Origin: an uncultured Mollicutes bacterium
GTDB lineage: Bacteria; Bacillota_I; Bacilli_A; Acholeplasmatales; Anaeroplasmataceae
DNA length: 36,446 nucleotides
Assembly (NCBI GenBank): GCA_947177025.1
Contig: CAMWSQ010000003.1
Coordinates: 1-36,446 of the forward strand
Direction: 5' to 3'
The position numbers and the translations under genes were made by a program. This document shows, one piece after another, positions 9,075 to 17,185 of the stretch. Numbering within the stretch: the first letter of the stretch is position 1; the number at the start of each line of letters is the position of its first letter. A model generated the notes under the pieces. The model was not told the DNA's origin. It saw only the letters and a program-made list of their open reading frames with translations, and searched no databases.

Positions 9075-11624
9075 CTATTCTTCCTTTAGCTCATATAAAA
9101 GCTTTAGCGCTTCTAGTGGAGTTAAAGTGTTTACATCAATTTCATCGATTCGCTTTTGTATCCGTTCTGCACGTGTCTCCTTGATGACTTCTTCCTTAGA
9201 ATCATATTCTAAGAAATTAAATAAATCTAGAGATTGGATAGATTGGGTATTTGATTCTGCTTCTAAGGAATCTAAAATCATTTTACTTCTTGCAATTAAA
9301 GACTTTGGTAATCCAGCAAGACTTGCTACATTAATACCATAGCTCTTATCTGTTGGACCATCTAAAACCTTATGTAAGAAGGCTACCCCATCCTCTGTTT
9401 CTTTTGCTTCTACATGAACATTTTTTAAACGCTTTAATTTTTGGTCTAAAACTGTTAATTCATGATAATGCGTTGAGAATAAAGTGACACAGCCTATGCG
9501 CTCATGAACATACTCCAAAATTGCTTGAGCAAGAGCCATACCATCATAGGTGGCAGTTCCTCTTCCAATTTCATCAAATAAAATCAAGCTGTTTTTAGTT
9601 GCATTTGTAATTGCATAATTGGCTTCCATCATCTCCACCATAAAGGTAGATTGACCTGATACCAAATCATCTGATGCACCAATACGGGTATAAATTGCAT
9701 CAAACACCATCAAATCAGCAGATTTAGCTGGAACAAAGGAGCCAATTTGAGCAAGAATCGCAATCGTTGCAAGCATACGCATATAGGTAGATTTACCACT
9801 CATATTTGGTCCTGTAATCAACATCATATTATAGGTGTTGATATCCACATCATTTACAATATATCCCGATTTTAGTATTGTTTCTAGAACAGGATGTCTT
9901 CCATCCACAATGGTTATTGATCGCTTTGTGTTAAACGTTGGTCTTACATAGTTTTGTTTTGTAGCAACATCACTTAAGGAAATATAGCAGTCTATAGTAG
10001 CCAGCTCATCTGCTAGATTCTGTAAACTTGTGATATACCTTGAAGCAATCGCACGCAACTCAACAAAAATGTCATATTCAATAGAAACAATTTGCTCATT
10101 TGAATGAAGGACAATGTCCTCATATTCCTTTAATTCCTTTGAAATAAAACGCTCAGCGTTTGCTAAGGTTGCACGTCTCTCATAGCCAATATTCTCTGGT
10201 AAGCTTGAAATAGCTCCCTTAGAAACCTCAATATAATAGCCAGTTACACGATTATAGCCGACCTTTAGAGTTTTAATTCCTGTAAGCTCCTTTTGGCTAA
10301 TTTCATAGTTTAGTATCCATTCTTTACTATGATTTAAAATGGATTTGATTTCATCAAGTTTAGGATTATATCCCTCCTGAATCATCCCACCTTCTTTTAT
10401 AGATAAAGGTGGATTTTCTACAAGTGCACGATTTAAAACATCATATAAATCCCTATGAGCATCCATCTGCTCTGCATAAGCCTTAGCTGCAGGAATATGT
10501 AAAGAGGAAATAATTTCCTTAATTTCTGGGATATGCTTTAGAGATTTTCTTAGCCATACTAAATCCTTTGCATTTGCATTTCCTGAGGCTATTCTTCCGA
10601 TGATTCTTTCTAGGTCATACACATTCTTAAAATACTCTTTTAATTCAGATTTTTCCAAATAATGAGCATTAAAGCATTCCACAAAGTCTAATCTTTGACA
10701 AATTGCGTTCAAATCACACAATGGTTTATCTATCCATTTATGCAGCATTCTTGATCCCATAGCTGTCTCACAATGGTCTAAATGCCATAATAAAGAACCG
10801 GACCTATTATTATATCTTAGGGTCTCGCATAGCTCTAAATTTTTCTTTGTAAAAGCATCAAGATGTAGATATTCTTGATGAATATAGTTTTGAATTTTCT
10901 TTAAATGCGTAGGCATCTGTTTCTTTGTTTCAATAAAATAATGTAAAATGACACCTACTGCAGGATAATATTCCTCTTCTAATTCAGAAACAATTGGTAA
11001 TAATTCTGCTGGAATAGAATAATCGGCAACACGGGATAATACAATTTGATTTTTCTTTACAAAGGAGTCTAATGTAGAATTGGTATAGCCTTCAGATATA
11101 ACAATTTCCTTAATATGCAAGGAAAGAATCTCATTGGCCAATACTTCAAAATTATTTAATTTTGTAAGATATCCTTCTCCTGTAGATAAATCACAATAAC
11201 ACAAAAGATATTCTCGCTTCACTTGGAGAATACCTGCAATGTAATTATTTTCTTTGTCATTTAATCCAGAATCCTGTGTACCTGGTGTAATAATTTTTAC
11301 AACACCACGCTTTACGATTCCTTTGGCTTCCCTAGGGTCTTCTACCTGTTCTACAATAGCTACCTTATAGCCTTTTGAAATTAAACGCTCTGCATAAGGC
11401 TCATAGGCATGAAAAGGGACTCCACACATAGGAACACGTTCCTTTACCCCTGCATCCTTTCCTGTTAATGCAAGTTCTAGTTCCTTAGCACCTGTATGGG
11501 CATCCTCAAAAAACATTTCATAGAAGTCGCCAACTCTATAAAACAAAATTGTGTCTGGATAATCTTTTTTAATTTCTATATATTGCTCCATCATTGGAGT
11601 ATATTTTAATTCTTTTTCTTTCAT
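9075..11624 (-). CDS. mutS: DNA mismatch repair protein MutS
   Basis: MutS recognises base mismatches and small loops and signals through ATP-dependent clamp formation. The 849-aa length is usual for MutS1. Near the N-terminus, RVGDFYEMFFEDA carries the Phe-x-Glu mismatch-reading pair. The connector, core and clamp domains follow. The C-terminal ATPase has Walker A GPNMSGKSTYMR and Walker B LILFDEIGRGTATYDG. The last residues (LTPLEALKLLYELKEE) match the small domain that binds MutL or the clamp. GAGGA lies about 7 nt before the ATG. The gene starts 9 bp after the stop of the acidic membrane protein upstream. Confidence 0.98.
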   Translation of the reverse strand: MKEKELKYTPMMEQYIEIKKDYPDTILFYRVGDFYEMFFEDAHTGAKELELALTGKDAGVKERVPMCGVPFHAYEPYAERLISKGYKVAIVEQVEDPREAKGIVKRGVVKIITPGTQDSGLNDKENNYIAGILQVKREYLLCYCDLSTGEGYLTKLNNFEVLANEILSLHIKEIVISEGYTNSTLDSFVKKNQIVLSRVADYSIPAELLPIVSELEEEYYPAVGVILHYFIETKKQMPTHLKKIQNYIHQEYLHLDAFTKKNLELCETLRYNNRSGSLLWHLDHCETAMGSRMLHKWIDKPLCDLNAICQRLDFVECFNAHYLEKSELKEYFKNVYDLERIIGRIASGNANAKDLVWLRKSLKHIPEIKEIISSLHIPAAKAYAEQMDAHRDLYDVLNRALVENPPLSIKEGGMIQEGYNPKLDEIKSILNHSKEWILNYEISQKELTGIKTLKVGYNRVTGYYIEVSKGAISSLPENIGYERRATLANAERFISKELKEYEDIVLHSNEQIVSIEYDIFVELRAIASRYITSLQNLADELATIDCYISLSDVATKQNYVRPTFNTKRSITIVDGRHPVLETILKSGYIVNDVDINTYNMMLITGPNMSGKSTYMRMLATIAILAQIGSFVPAKSADLMVFDAIYTRIGASDDLVSGQSTFMVEMMEANYAITNATKNSLILFDEIGRGTATYDGMALAQAILEYVHERIGCVTLFSTHYHELTVLDQKLKRLKNVHVEAKETEDGVAFLHKVLDGPTDKSYGINVASLAGLPKSLIARSKMILDSLEAESNTQSIQSLDLFNFLEYDSKEEVIKETRAERIQKRIDEIDVNTLTPLEALKLLYELKEE

Positions 11625-11633
11625 ATAATCCTC

Positions 11634-12755
11634 TTATTTAAACATATGAAGAATCAAAAATATTGAGACAAATAGACCAAGAACGACAACAAGAGTAATC
11701 GTTGGAACAATGAGCTTGGTCCACCTAAAATTCAGTCTTTTCTTTTGAAAATAAGGATTTTCATCTAAATCAACTTCCTCATTTCGATTCGGTTTTTGAG
11801 TAGAAAGAGTTTCTGCATTTGTTACTGGTGGTAGAGGCTTTGTTTCCTGTAAAACAGTAAATGGAGCCTCCTCCTCTTGAGGAGAGGCTAAATCGCCAGA
11901 TTTAGGCTCAGCTGTTGTATCTAATGTAATGAATTTTGCAGTCTCATTCTCTTCTGTTTGCATTACGCTTAATTGAGCAGTTTCTTCTACAGAATCTGGC
12001 TCTTGAGTTTCATCATCAAGTTCAATGACTTCTTCCTCTGGTTTGGCTTCTAAATGCTCAGTTACAGCAAGACTTGAGGCAACAATCAATTCTTCTTTTG
12101 GTTCAAATTCTGGATCATAGGATTCATTTGGCAAATCAGAAAATTCTTCTATAACGTCTTCATTAGCTTCTATAGATTCAGCTTCATAAGGAAGATCTAT
12201 GCTTGTATCTAAAGCTATAGAAAGTGTTTCTAAAGAATCTTCTATTGGTTCATAAGAAACATCTTCTTTTTCCTCTACAGAAGAAAGATTTTCAAGCATA
12301 CTCTTAATTTGATCAATTTTATCAGCTAGAAGCTCTGATTCTTCTAAAGAAGGTTTTTCTTCCTTAGGTTCAACAACAGGTTCTTCTTCTATTTGAGATT
12401 CAATTGTATCCTCTAAATCTTCCTTAGAAAGTTCAATAGCATCCTCATTTTCTGAGTCTAGTTCCTCAGCTTTTGTTGGTTCAAAATTGTAGACATCATT
12501 TGAATCTTCATTGCTTTCTTGTAAAACTTCTTTTGGTGATTCCTCTAGAGATTCTATACTCTCAGGTACAGACCCTTCATTATCTAAAACTGGTTCTTCA
12601 GCTATAGGCTCTTCTTGTAAAGAAGCTGGCTTGGATTCAGTGCGATGTGCAGCACGAATTGCTTCAATGCGTCTTAAAATTTCTTGAAGATATTCGTCAT
12701 TGCCTTTTTTGCGGGGAAGAGGATCCTCTTTATCCTTCGATATTACTTGCTCTTT
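11634..12755 (-). CDS. Acidic protein with C-terminal membrane anchor; reached by -1 frameshift from the upstream gene
   Basis: I do not recognise the family. The reading frame is open from 12779 down to the TAA at 11634. An ATG first occurs at 12299, but the codons before it have the same Glu/Pro/Ser-rich composition and no stop. Between 12779 and 12300 there is no in-frame ATG, GTG, TTG or CTG. The natural entry is therefore from the gene at 12743-13900 by a -1 shift on the A10 tract at 12753-12762. The frame-shifted segment begins KEQVISKDKEDPLPRKK, has a short predicted helix (YLQEILRRIEAIRAAHR), then about 300 acidic, probably disordered residues. It ends in a basic stretch and one hydrophobic segment (WTKLIVPTITLVVVLGLFVS and onward). 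The tail-anchor shape suggests attachment to the inner membrane. Translation from ATG 12299 alone is less likely because it has only AAGAG 2 nt upstream. Confidence 0.75.
   Translation of the reverse strand, partial: KEQVISKDKEDPLPRKKGNDEYLQEILRRIEAIRAAHRTESKPASLQEEPIAEEPVLDNEGSVPESIESLEESPKEVLQESNEDSNDVYNFEPTKAEELDSENEDAIELSKEDLEDTIESQIEEEPVVEPKEEKPSLEESELLADKIDQIKSMLENLSSVEEKEDVSYEPIEDSLETLSIALDTSIDLPYEAESIEANEDVIEEFSDLPNESYDPEFEPKEELIVASSLAVTEHLEAKPEEEVIELDDETQEPDSVEETAQLSVMQTEENETAKFITLDTTAEPKSGDLASPQEEEAPFTVLQETKPLPPVTNAETLSTQKPNRNEEVDLDENPYFQKKRLNFRWTKLIVPTITLVVVLGLFVSIFLILHMFK
12717..12730 (-). other. 14-bp perfect palindrome downstream of the slippery tract
   Basis: AAGAGGATCCTCTT is self-complementary and can fold as a 5-bp stem with a GATC loop. 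It begins 21 nt past the slippery A tract. Known -1 stimulators usually lie 5-8 nt away, so a role in frameshifting is only a possibility. Confidence 0.3.
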
Positions 12756-13900
12756 TTTTTTTGTGTAGGTGCTGATGTATTATCACGTTTTTTAGTTTCT
12801 GTTTTTGGCATTGGCATATTAATTCCATGACTAATTGCCAACTTAGCAGTTTCAGCATCTACATTTAAGTATGGTAAAAGCTTCTCAATGATATCAGCTA
12901 CTATATCTTCTTTTGCAGCTTTCTTTCTTGGTTTTGGTTCTTCTTCATGATATTCTTCTAAAGACTCAATAACTGCCTTGTCATCTGCTTCAAGATAGAT
13001 TACTTTCTTAGCTCTACCACGCTTGAAGTTATCGATAGCATCAAGGTCAACTCTAAACTTTAATGGTTCTGCAATTTCTCCGCCAATAATTGTATTTGCT
13101 TCAATTGTAGGATATTTTGCTTGCTTAAGAAGGAATAAAATCAAATTGATTAATTCTTCCTTTTTCATTAAAGATGAAATACCTAAAGCCTGTAATTCAC
13201 AGAACTCATTTAATTGAGTAATTGTCATTGCATTCAATTGTCTTTGTAAAACCAAAGTCAATTTTCTTCTAGCCTTCATCATTTCCTTGACATAGACTAA
13301 AAGATCTTCTTTCTTTAAACGAGCTGGGACGTCAAATCCATATTTTTTAGCAAAAAGACGGATTTCCTCTAAAGAGAAAGAATTTTTTAACAATGCTTCT
13401 AACTTAGTCTTTGGATAAGCATCAAATTCTTTTGAAGTATCTAGTGTAACTTCATTGATTGCTTGAGAAAAAGATACAAAGCTTTCTAATTTATATTTTT
13501 TCGTATTAATTAAACGTGTAATTTCTCCATCTTGTAAGCCAATACCTACATGGTTGAAAATTAAAAGTTTCCATAAATTCTTGCGATATAAATAGAAATC
13601 CTCATCAGTTCCTACTTTTTCAAATAAGCTTTGAAGTTGAAACTCTGTAAAAGATGCATAGGATTCAAGTTTTGCAAAAGCGTCTCTTGTTAAAGAATGA
13701 GAATTCAAAGTCTTAATTCTTTCATTCAAAGCACTCACTAATGCCATTGCATTGATTTTTCTTGGAATCTTTGAATCACGTTCCATGAAAAATTTCTTGG
13801 TTTGGTCTCCACTTAATAAAGCTAATTTTGAAACTATGGTCTCCAAACCCATTCTTCTATTAAAAATCACAACAACTTCTTTTTCTGCTATATAATCCAT
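12743..13900 (-). CDS. Unknown protein with two SAP/Rho-N-like helical repeats
   Basis: This 385-aa protein is not one I recognise. Two related helix-loop-helix units are visible. Residues 175-207 contain SLEEIRLFAKKYGFDVP then LKKEDLLVYV. Residues 225-260 contain TITQLNEFCELQALGI then MKKEELINLILF. Both resemble the LxxLCxxxGI...KKxxLI pattern of SAP or Rho N-terminal domains, which often bind nucleic acid. The C-terminus is Lys-rich and ends QKKKSK. The zero-frame product would be soluble. A -1 shift at the A10 tract replaces the last few residues with a long acidic, membrane-anchored tail, giving about 755 aa. It is first in the run that leads to mutS and mutL. Function unknown; nucleic-acid binding is inference from the repeats. 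Confidence 0.8.
   Translation of the reverse strand: MDYIAEKEVVVIFNRRMGLETIVSKLALLSGDQTKKFFMERDSKIPRKINAMALVSALNERIKTLNSHSLTRDAFAKLESYASFTEFQLQSLFEKVGTDEDFYLYRKNLWKLLIFNHVGIGLQDGEITRLINTKKYKLESFVSFSQAINEVTLDTSKEFDAYPKTKLEALLKNSFSLEEIRLFAKKYGFDVPARLKKEDLLVYVKEMMKARRKLTLVLQRQLNAMTITQLNEFCELQALGISSLMKKEELINLILFLLKQAKYPTIEANTIIGGEIAEPLKFRVDLDAIDNFKRGRAKKVIYLEADDKAVIESLEEYHEEEPKPRKKAAKEDIVADIIEKLLPYLNVDAETAKLAISHGINMPMPKTETKKRDNTSAPTQKKKSK
12752..12763 (-). other. Slippery A10 tract (A AAA AAG phase), candidate -1 frameshift or transcriptional slippage site
   Basis: The mRNA reads CAA AAA AAA AAG in the zero frame of the upstream gene, four codons before AGC AAG TAA. This contains the heptamer A AAA AAG in the phase used by E. 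coli dnaX for -1 frameshifting. A run of ten A is also long enough for RNA polymerase slippage. A -1 move joins the upstream gene to the Glu-rich frame that runs to 11634. A single-base indel in the homopolymer, real or from sequencing, would have the same effect. Confidence 0.7.
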
Positions 13901-13929
13901 AAAATCACAACCTTTTCGATAATTCTCTT

Positions 13930-13961
13930 ATTATAATATAATAAAAACTACAAAATTTCAA
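13930..13961 (-). promoter_or_regulatory. Possible promoter of the slippery-gene/mutS/mutL/miaA/aro run
   Basis: A minus-strand TATAAT (13930-13935) lies 30 nt upstream of the start at 13900 in a very AT-rich stretch. The best -35, TTGAAA (13956-13961), is 20 nt away, longer than the optimum. Overlapping TATTAT-like hexamers make the exact -10 uncertain. Confidence 0.4.
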
Positions 13962-14022
13962 GATTGAAAGGCTTATCTTTTAAAAATAATGCATATATTT
14001 TGTATTTTTTTAGAAAAAAATA

Positions 14023-14044
14023 TAAAAAAACCAATAAAATTGGT
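14023..14044 (-). terminator. Rho-independent terminator of the pfl operon
   Basis: ACCAAT and ATTGGT (14030-14035 and 14039-14044) form a 6-bp stem with a 3-nt loop, followed on the minus strand by seven U (14029-14023). It lies 5 nt after the stop codon of the glycyl-radical domain gene. Confidence 0.8.
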
Positions 14045-14048
14045 CTTT

Positions 14049-14279
14049 TTACATTGCATCATGTATTGTTCTTGCAATAACATCATCCTGCTGTTCCTTT
14101 GTAAGCTTGATGAAGTTTACTGCATATCCAGATACTCTTATTGTAAGCTGGGGATATTTTTCTGGATGCTTCTGTGCATCAAGTAGTGTCTCACGATTAA
14201 AGACATTGACATTTAAATGATATCCACCATTTTCCATGTATCCATCTAGCATTTGAACTAAATTATCAATTCTAGACAT
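14049..14279 (-). CDS. Stand-alone glycyl-radical domain of pyruvate formate-lyase (GrcA-like)
   Basis: The 76-aa protein matches the C-terminal domain of pyruvate formate-lyase. It has [16 protein letters not shown], then [14 protein letters not shown], where Gly51 is the residue that would carry the radical, and the usual [15 protein letters not shown] end. E. coli has a similar spare part, GrcA/YfiD (127 aa), that replaces an oxidatively cleaved PFL tail. Here the piece is shorter and follows a lyase body that ends just before this domain, so it looks like an obligatory second subunit rather than a repair part. Its ATG overlaps the lyase stop by 8 nt (ATGTCTAG), giving stop-start coupling; AAGGA lies 11 nt upstream. 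A frameshift in an originally single gene is the main alternative. Confidence 0.85.
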   Translation of the reverse strand: MSRIDNLVQMLDGYMENGGYHLNVNVFNRETLLDAQKHPEKYPQLTIRVSGYAVNFIKLTKEQQDDVIARTIHDAM

Positions 14280-16311
14280 GACTAGCTTCTTCCTTTCCTA
14301 AGGATTGTGGAGTTATAGAGAATGTATTTGAAATACCATCTCTTGAATATGCATAAGGGATTTTAGCTACACTTTCTAAAGATGCTAGAGCCCCTTTGGC
14401 ATCTCTTCCATGCATTGGATTTGCACCTGGTGCAAGGGGTTCTCCTGCTTTTCTTCCATCTGGTGTATTTCCTGTATTTTTCCCATAAACTACATTCGAT
14501 GTGATTGTCAGAATTGACATTGTAGGAATAGACTCTCGATACGTTGCATGCTTCTTAATTTTGGTCATAAATGTCTTAACAAGCCATACTGCTAGCTCAT
14601 CTACTCTGTCATCATTATTCCCATATTTTGGAAAATCTCCTTCAATTCTAAAATCAACAATTACACCTTCCTCATCACGTATTGGATAAACCTTGGCATA
14701 TTTAATAGCTGATAATGAGTCTGCTGCACAGGATAATCCTGCAATTCCTGTAGCAAAATATCGTGTTATTTTAGAGTCATGTAGTGCCATTTCGATGCTT
14801 TCATAGGCATATTTATCATGCATATAATGAATGAGATTTAAGGTGTTCACATAGACCCCTGCAAGCCATTCCATCATAGTTTCATACTTTTGAAGGACTT
14901 CATCAAAATCTAATGCATCTTCTCCATGAACTCCTTCAAACTTAGGTGAAACTTGGAAATGTTTTTTTGTCTTTTCATCAATGAGTAGTTCATCCTTTCC
15001 CCCATTTAATGCATACAATAAACACTTTGCAAGATTCGCTCTAGCTCCAAAGAATTGCATATCCTTTCCAACACGCATTGGAGATACACAGCAGGCAATA
15101 CAATAATCATCTCCCATTTCAGGACGCATTAAGTCATCTGATTCATACTGAATGGAGGAAGTTTTTATGGAAATTTCTGCACAAAATTTTTTAAAATTTA
15201 TTGGTAGATTTTTACTCCAAAGGATGGTTAAATTTGGTTCGGGAGCTGGACCTAAATTTATGAGTGTATGAAGAATACGAAATGCAGTTTTTGTTACTAG
15301 AGTTCTACCATCTATTCCCATACCACCAATGGATTCTGTAACCCATGTTGGATCCCCTGAAAAAAGCTCGTTGTAGGATTGAACACGCATAAATTTGATG
15401 ATACGTAATTTCATAATGAAATGATCAATCAGCTCTTGTGCTTCCTTTTCTGTAATTCTTTTATTTTGTAGGTCTCTTTCAATGTAAATGTCTAAAAATG
15501 TTGAATTTCTTCCAATAGACATTGCTGCTCCATTTTGTTCTTTGGTAGCTCCAAGATACCCAAAATATAAGGCTTGAATGGCTTCCTTCGCTGTTGTTGC
15601 TGGCTTAGAAATATCACAATTGTAGATTTCAGCAAGCTTCTTTAAATTTTTTAATGCTCGAATTTGTTCAGATAACTCCTCACGCTCCTGAATTCTTTTT
15701 TCCGTCATTTCTCCATCGATCATTTTTTTGTCTAATTCCTTATGCCGAATGAGTTCATCTACACCGTATAAGGCAACTCTTCTATAGTCACCCACAATTC
15801 TACCTCTTCCATAGGAATCAGGTAAACCTGTCAGGATATGTGCTTTTCTACAGGCACGCATTGTTTCTGTATAAGCATCATATACACCATCATTATGTGT
15901 TTTACGATATTTCGTAAAGATTTCTTTCACTCTATCACTGACCTGATACCCATACATTTCGCAGGCAGAAACAGACATCTTAATTCCTCCATAAGGCTGA
16001 AGAGAACGCTTAAATGGCTCATCTGTCTGTAAGCCTACAATCTTTTCTAAAGATGGATCAATGTAACCAGCCTTATGACTTGTCAAACTGGAAACAATAT
16101 CGGTATCCGCTTTTAAAACTCCACCGGCTTCTCGTTCTTGTTTGGATAAGTCTAAAATCTTATTCCACAAGTCTATTGTGTCCTGAGTTGGTCCTTCTAA
16201 AAAGGAACCATCCCCTAAATATGGAGTATAGTTATTTTGAATGAAATCTCTGACATCGATTTCATCACTGCTCCAACGACCAGGATGAAATCCTTCCCAT
16301 GCTTCTATCAT
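14272..16311 (-). CDS. pflB: Pyruvate formate-lyase, catalytic body without glycyl-radical domain
   Basis: PFL converts pyruvate and CoA to acetyl-CoA and formate in anaerobic fermentation. The 679-aa protein carries the active-site Cys pair in [15 protein letters not shown] (Cys407 and Cys408) and the family stretch [17 protein letters not shown]. It ends after [19 protein letters not shown], just where the usual 740-770-aa enzyme goes on into the glycyl-radical domain. That domain is encoded by the next ORF in a different frame, overlapping by 8 nt. The start has GAGGA about 9 nt upstream and overlaps the activase stop (ATGA). Activity requires the radical domain in trans or by frameshifting. 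Confidence 0.93.
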   Translation of the reverse strand: MIEAWEGFHPGRWSSDEIDVRDFIQNNYTPYLGDGSFLEGPTQDTIDLWNKILDLSKQEREAGGVLKADTDIVSSLTSHKAGYIDPSLEKIVGLQTDEPFKRSLQPYGGIKMSVSACEMYGYQVSDRVKEIFTKYRKTHNDGVYDAYTETMRACRKAHILTGLPDSYGRGRIVGDYRRVALYGVDELIRHKELDKKMIDGEMTEKRIQEREELSEQIRALKNLKKLAEIYNCDISKPATTAKEAIQALYFGYLGATKEQNGAAMSIGRNSTFLDIYIERDLQNKRITEKEAQELIDHFIMKLRIIKFMRVQSYNELFSGDPTWVTESIGGMGIDGRTLVTKTAFRILHTLINLGPAPEPNLTILWSKNLPINFKKFCAEISIKTSSIQYESDDLMRPEMGDDYCIACCVSPMRVGKDMQFFGARANLAKCLLYALNGGKDELLIDEKTKKHFQVSPKFEGVHGEDALDFDEVLQKYETMMEWLAGVYVNTLNLIHYMHDKYAYESIEMALHDSKITRYFATGIAGLSCAADSLSAIKYAKVYPIRDEEGVIVDFRIEGDFPKYGNNDDRVDELAVWLVKTFMTKIKKHATYRESIPTMSILTITSNVVYGKNTGNTPDGRKAGEPLAPGANPMHGRDAKGALASLESVAKIPYAYSRDGISNTFSITPQSLGKEEASHV

Positions 16312-17069
16312 TTTATTTTCCTCTTTTCTTTCGTATTCTTTTTAAATATTCTATGAACAGCATCCATTTCTTCCTTTGTAGGAGGTAAAACATCCTTTAA
16401 TGGATAGGTCAGTCCCAATCGCTGATATTTCTGTACTCCCATAGTATGATAAGGCAATAGTTCTACATTTTCCACAGTTTTTAATTCATCTATAAATTTT
16501 TTTAATTCCTTTAAATCAGCTTCATTTGCTGTAATGCTTGGAATGATTACATGCCTTATCCATATTGGCTTTTGATGGTCAGATAAGAATCTTGCAAAAC
16601 TTAAAATATTTTGATTATCTTTTCCTGTAAGAGCTATATGCTTTTCTGCATTCATATGCTTAATGTCTAAAAGAAATAAATCTGTCACTTCTAAAAGCTC
16701 TAAATGCTTTTGAACATTTATTGGATTGTTTGGATTAAATGTGACTCCAGAGGTATCACAAGCTGTATGAATATGGATTTCCTTCAATCTCTTAAATAAT
16801 TGGATTAAAAAATCAATCTGTAAAAGGGGTTCCCCACCTGATGCAGTTACACCACCTGTAGTTCCAAAATAGGTTTTATATTTAAGAATTTCTTCCACAA
16901 GAGCCTCTACTGTATAAAGCTCTGCATCCTCCATACTTCATGTGTCTGGATTATGGCAATACTGGCATCTTAAGGAGCATCCTTTAAAAAAGATGACAAA
17001 GCGAATTCCTGGTCCATCCACTGTACCAAAGGTTTCAAAGGAATGAATTCTACCCAATTTTTCTTGCAT
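16308..17069 (-). CDS. pflA: Pyruvate formate-lyase activating enzyme, interrupted by an in-frame TGA at a Trp position
   Basis: PFL-AE is a radical-SAM enzyme that installs the glycyl radical on PFL. Read from ATG 17069 (GAGGT 7 nt upstream), the protein would be 253 aa, close to the usual 246. It starts [19 protein letters not shown] and has the cluster motif CSLRCQYC (Cys31, Cys35, Cys38). Codon 44 (16938-16940) is TGA, in HNPDT[TGA], where homologues have Trp (E. coli HNRDTW). The frame is otherwise intact, with [23 protein letters not shown] and [16 protein letters not shown]. An ATG at 16934 would give a 208-aa product without the FeS cysteines and has no Shine-Dalgarno. The gene precedes pflB, the reverse of the common order, and overlaps it by ATGA. 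Either UGA is read as Trp, or this is a young nonsense allele or a base error. Confidence 0.85.
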
Positions 17070-17097
17070 TCTTGTACCTCTTTTCGTTTACATTAGT

Positions 17098-17125
17098 AGT
17101 ATAAACCAATTTAAATAATTCATAA
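17098..17125 (-). promoter_or_regulatory. Possible pfl operon promoter
   Basis: Minus-strand TATACT (17098-17103) with a weak TTATGA -35 (17120-17125), 16 nt apart, about 29 nt upstream of the pflA ATG. The interval from the preceding terminator is AT-rich. I see no clear Rex-type palindrome. Tentative. Confidence 0.4.
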
Positions 17126-17151
17126 CAGAAAGCAAAAAAAACTTTTTAAAA

Positions 17152-17185
17152 AGAAAAAACGCTCGATTCATTCAGAATCAAGCGT
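17152..17185 (-). terminator. Rho-independent terminator overlapping the end of the membrane protein gene
   Basis: An 11-bp stem (17159-17169 with 17175-17185, one G-U pair) with a 5-nt loop is followed by six U on the minus strand. The TGA stop of the upstream gene (17168-17170) lies inside the hairpin. It insulates the pfl operon from the DHH gene unit. Confidence 0.85.

Noticed and set aside
11634-12299. The acidic protein as an independent 221-aa gene starting at ATG 12299
   Set aside because: The codons upstream of this ATG have the same composition and no stop for about 160 codons, and the only ribosome-site-like bases (AAGAG) are 2 nt from the ATG. An internal start is possible but does not explain the open upstream frame.
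16938-16940. Genome-wide reassignment of TGA to Trp (Mycoplasma-type code)
   Set aside because: TGA serves as stop in many genes here, including the classic ATGA overlaps at aroK/aroQ, miaA/aroK, mutL/miaA and folC/map. Long proteins such as ValS and MutS are full length with TGG for Trp. Only the one TGA in pflA needs explaining.
16938-16940. Selenocysteine at the pflA TGA
   Set aside because: The aligned residue in homologues is Trp, not Cys, and I see no reason for Sec at that position. I did not see a convincing SECIS-like hairpin directly downstream.
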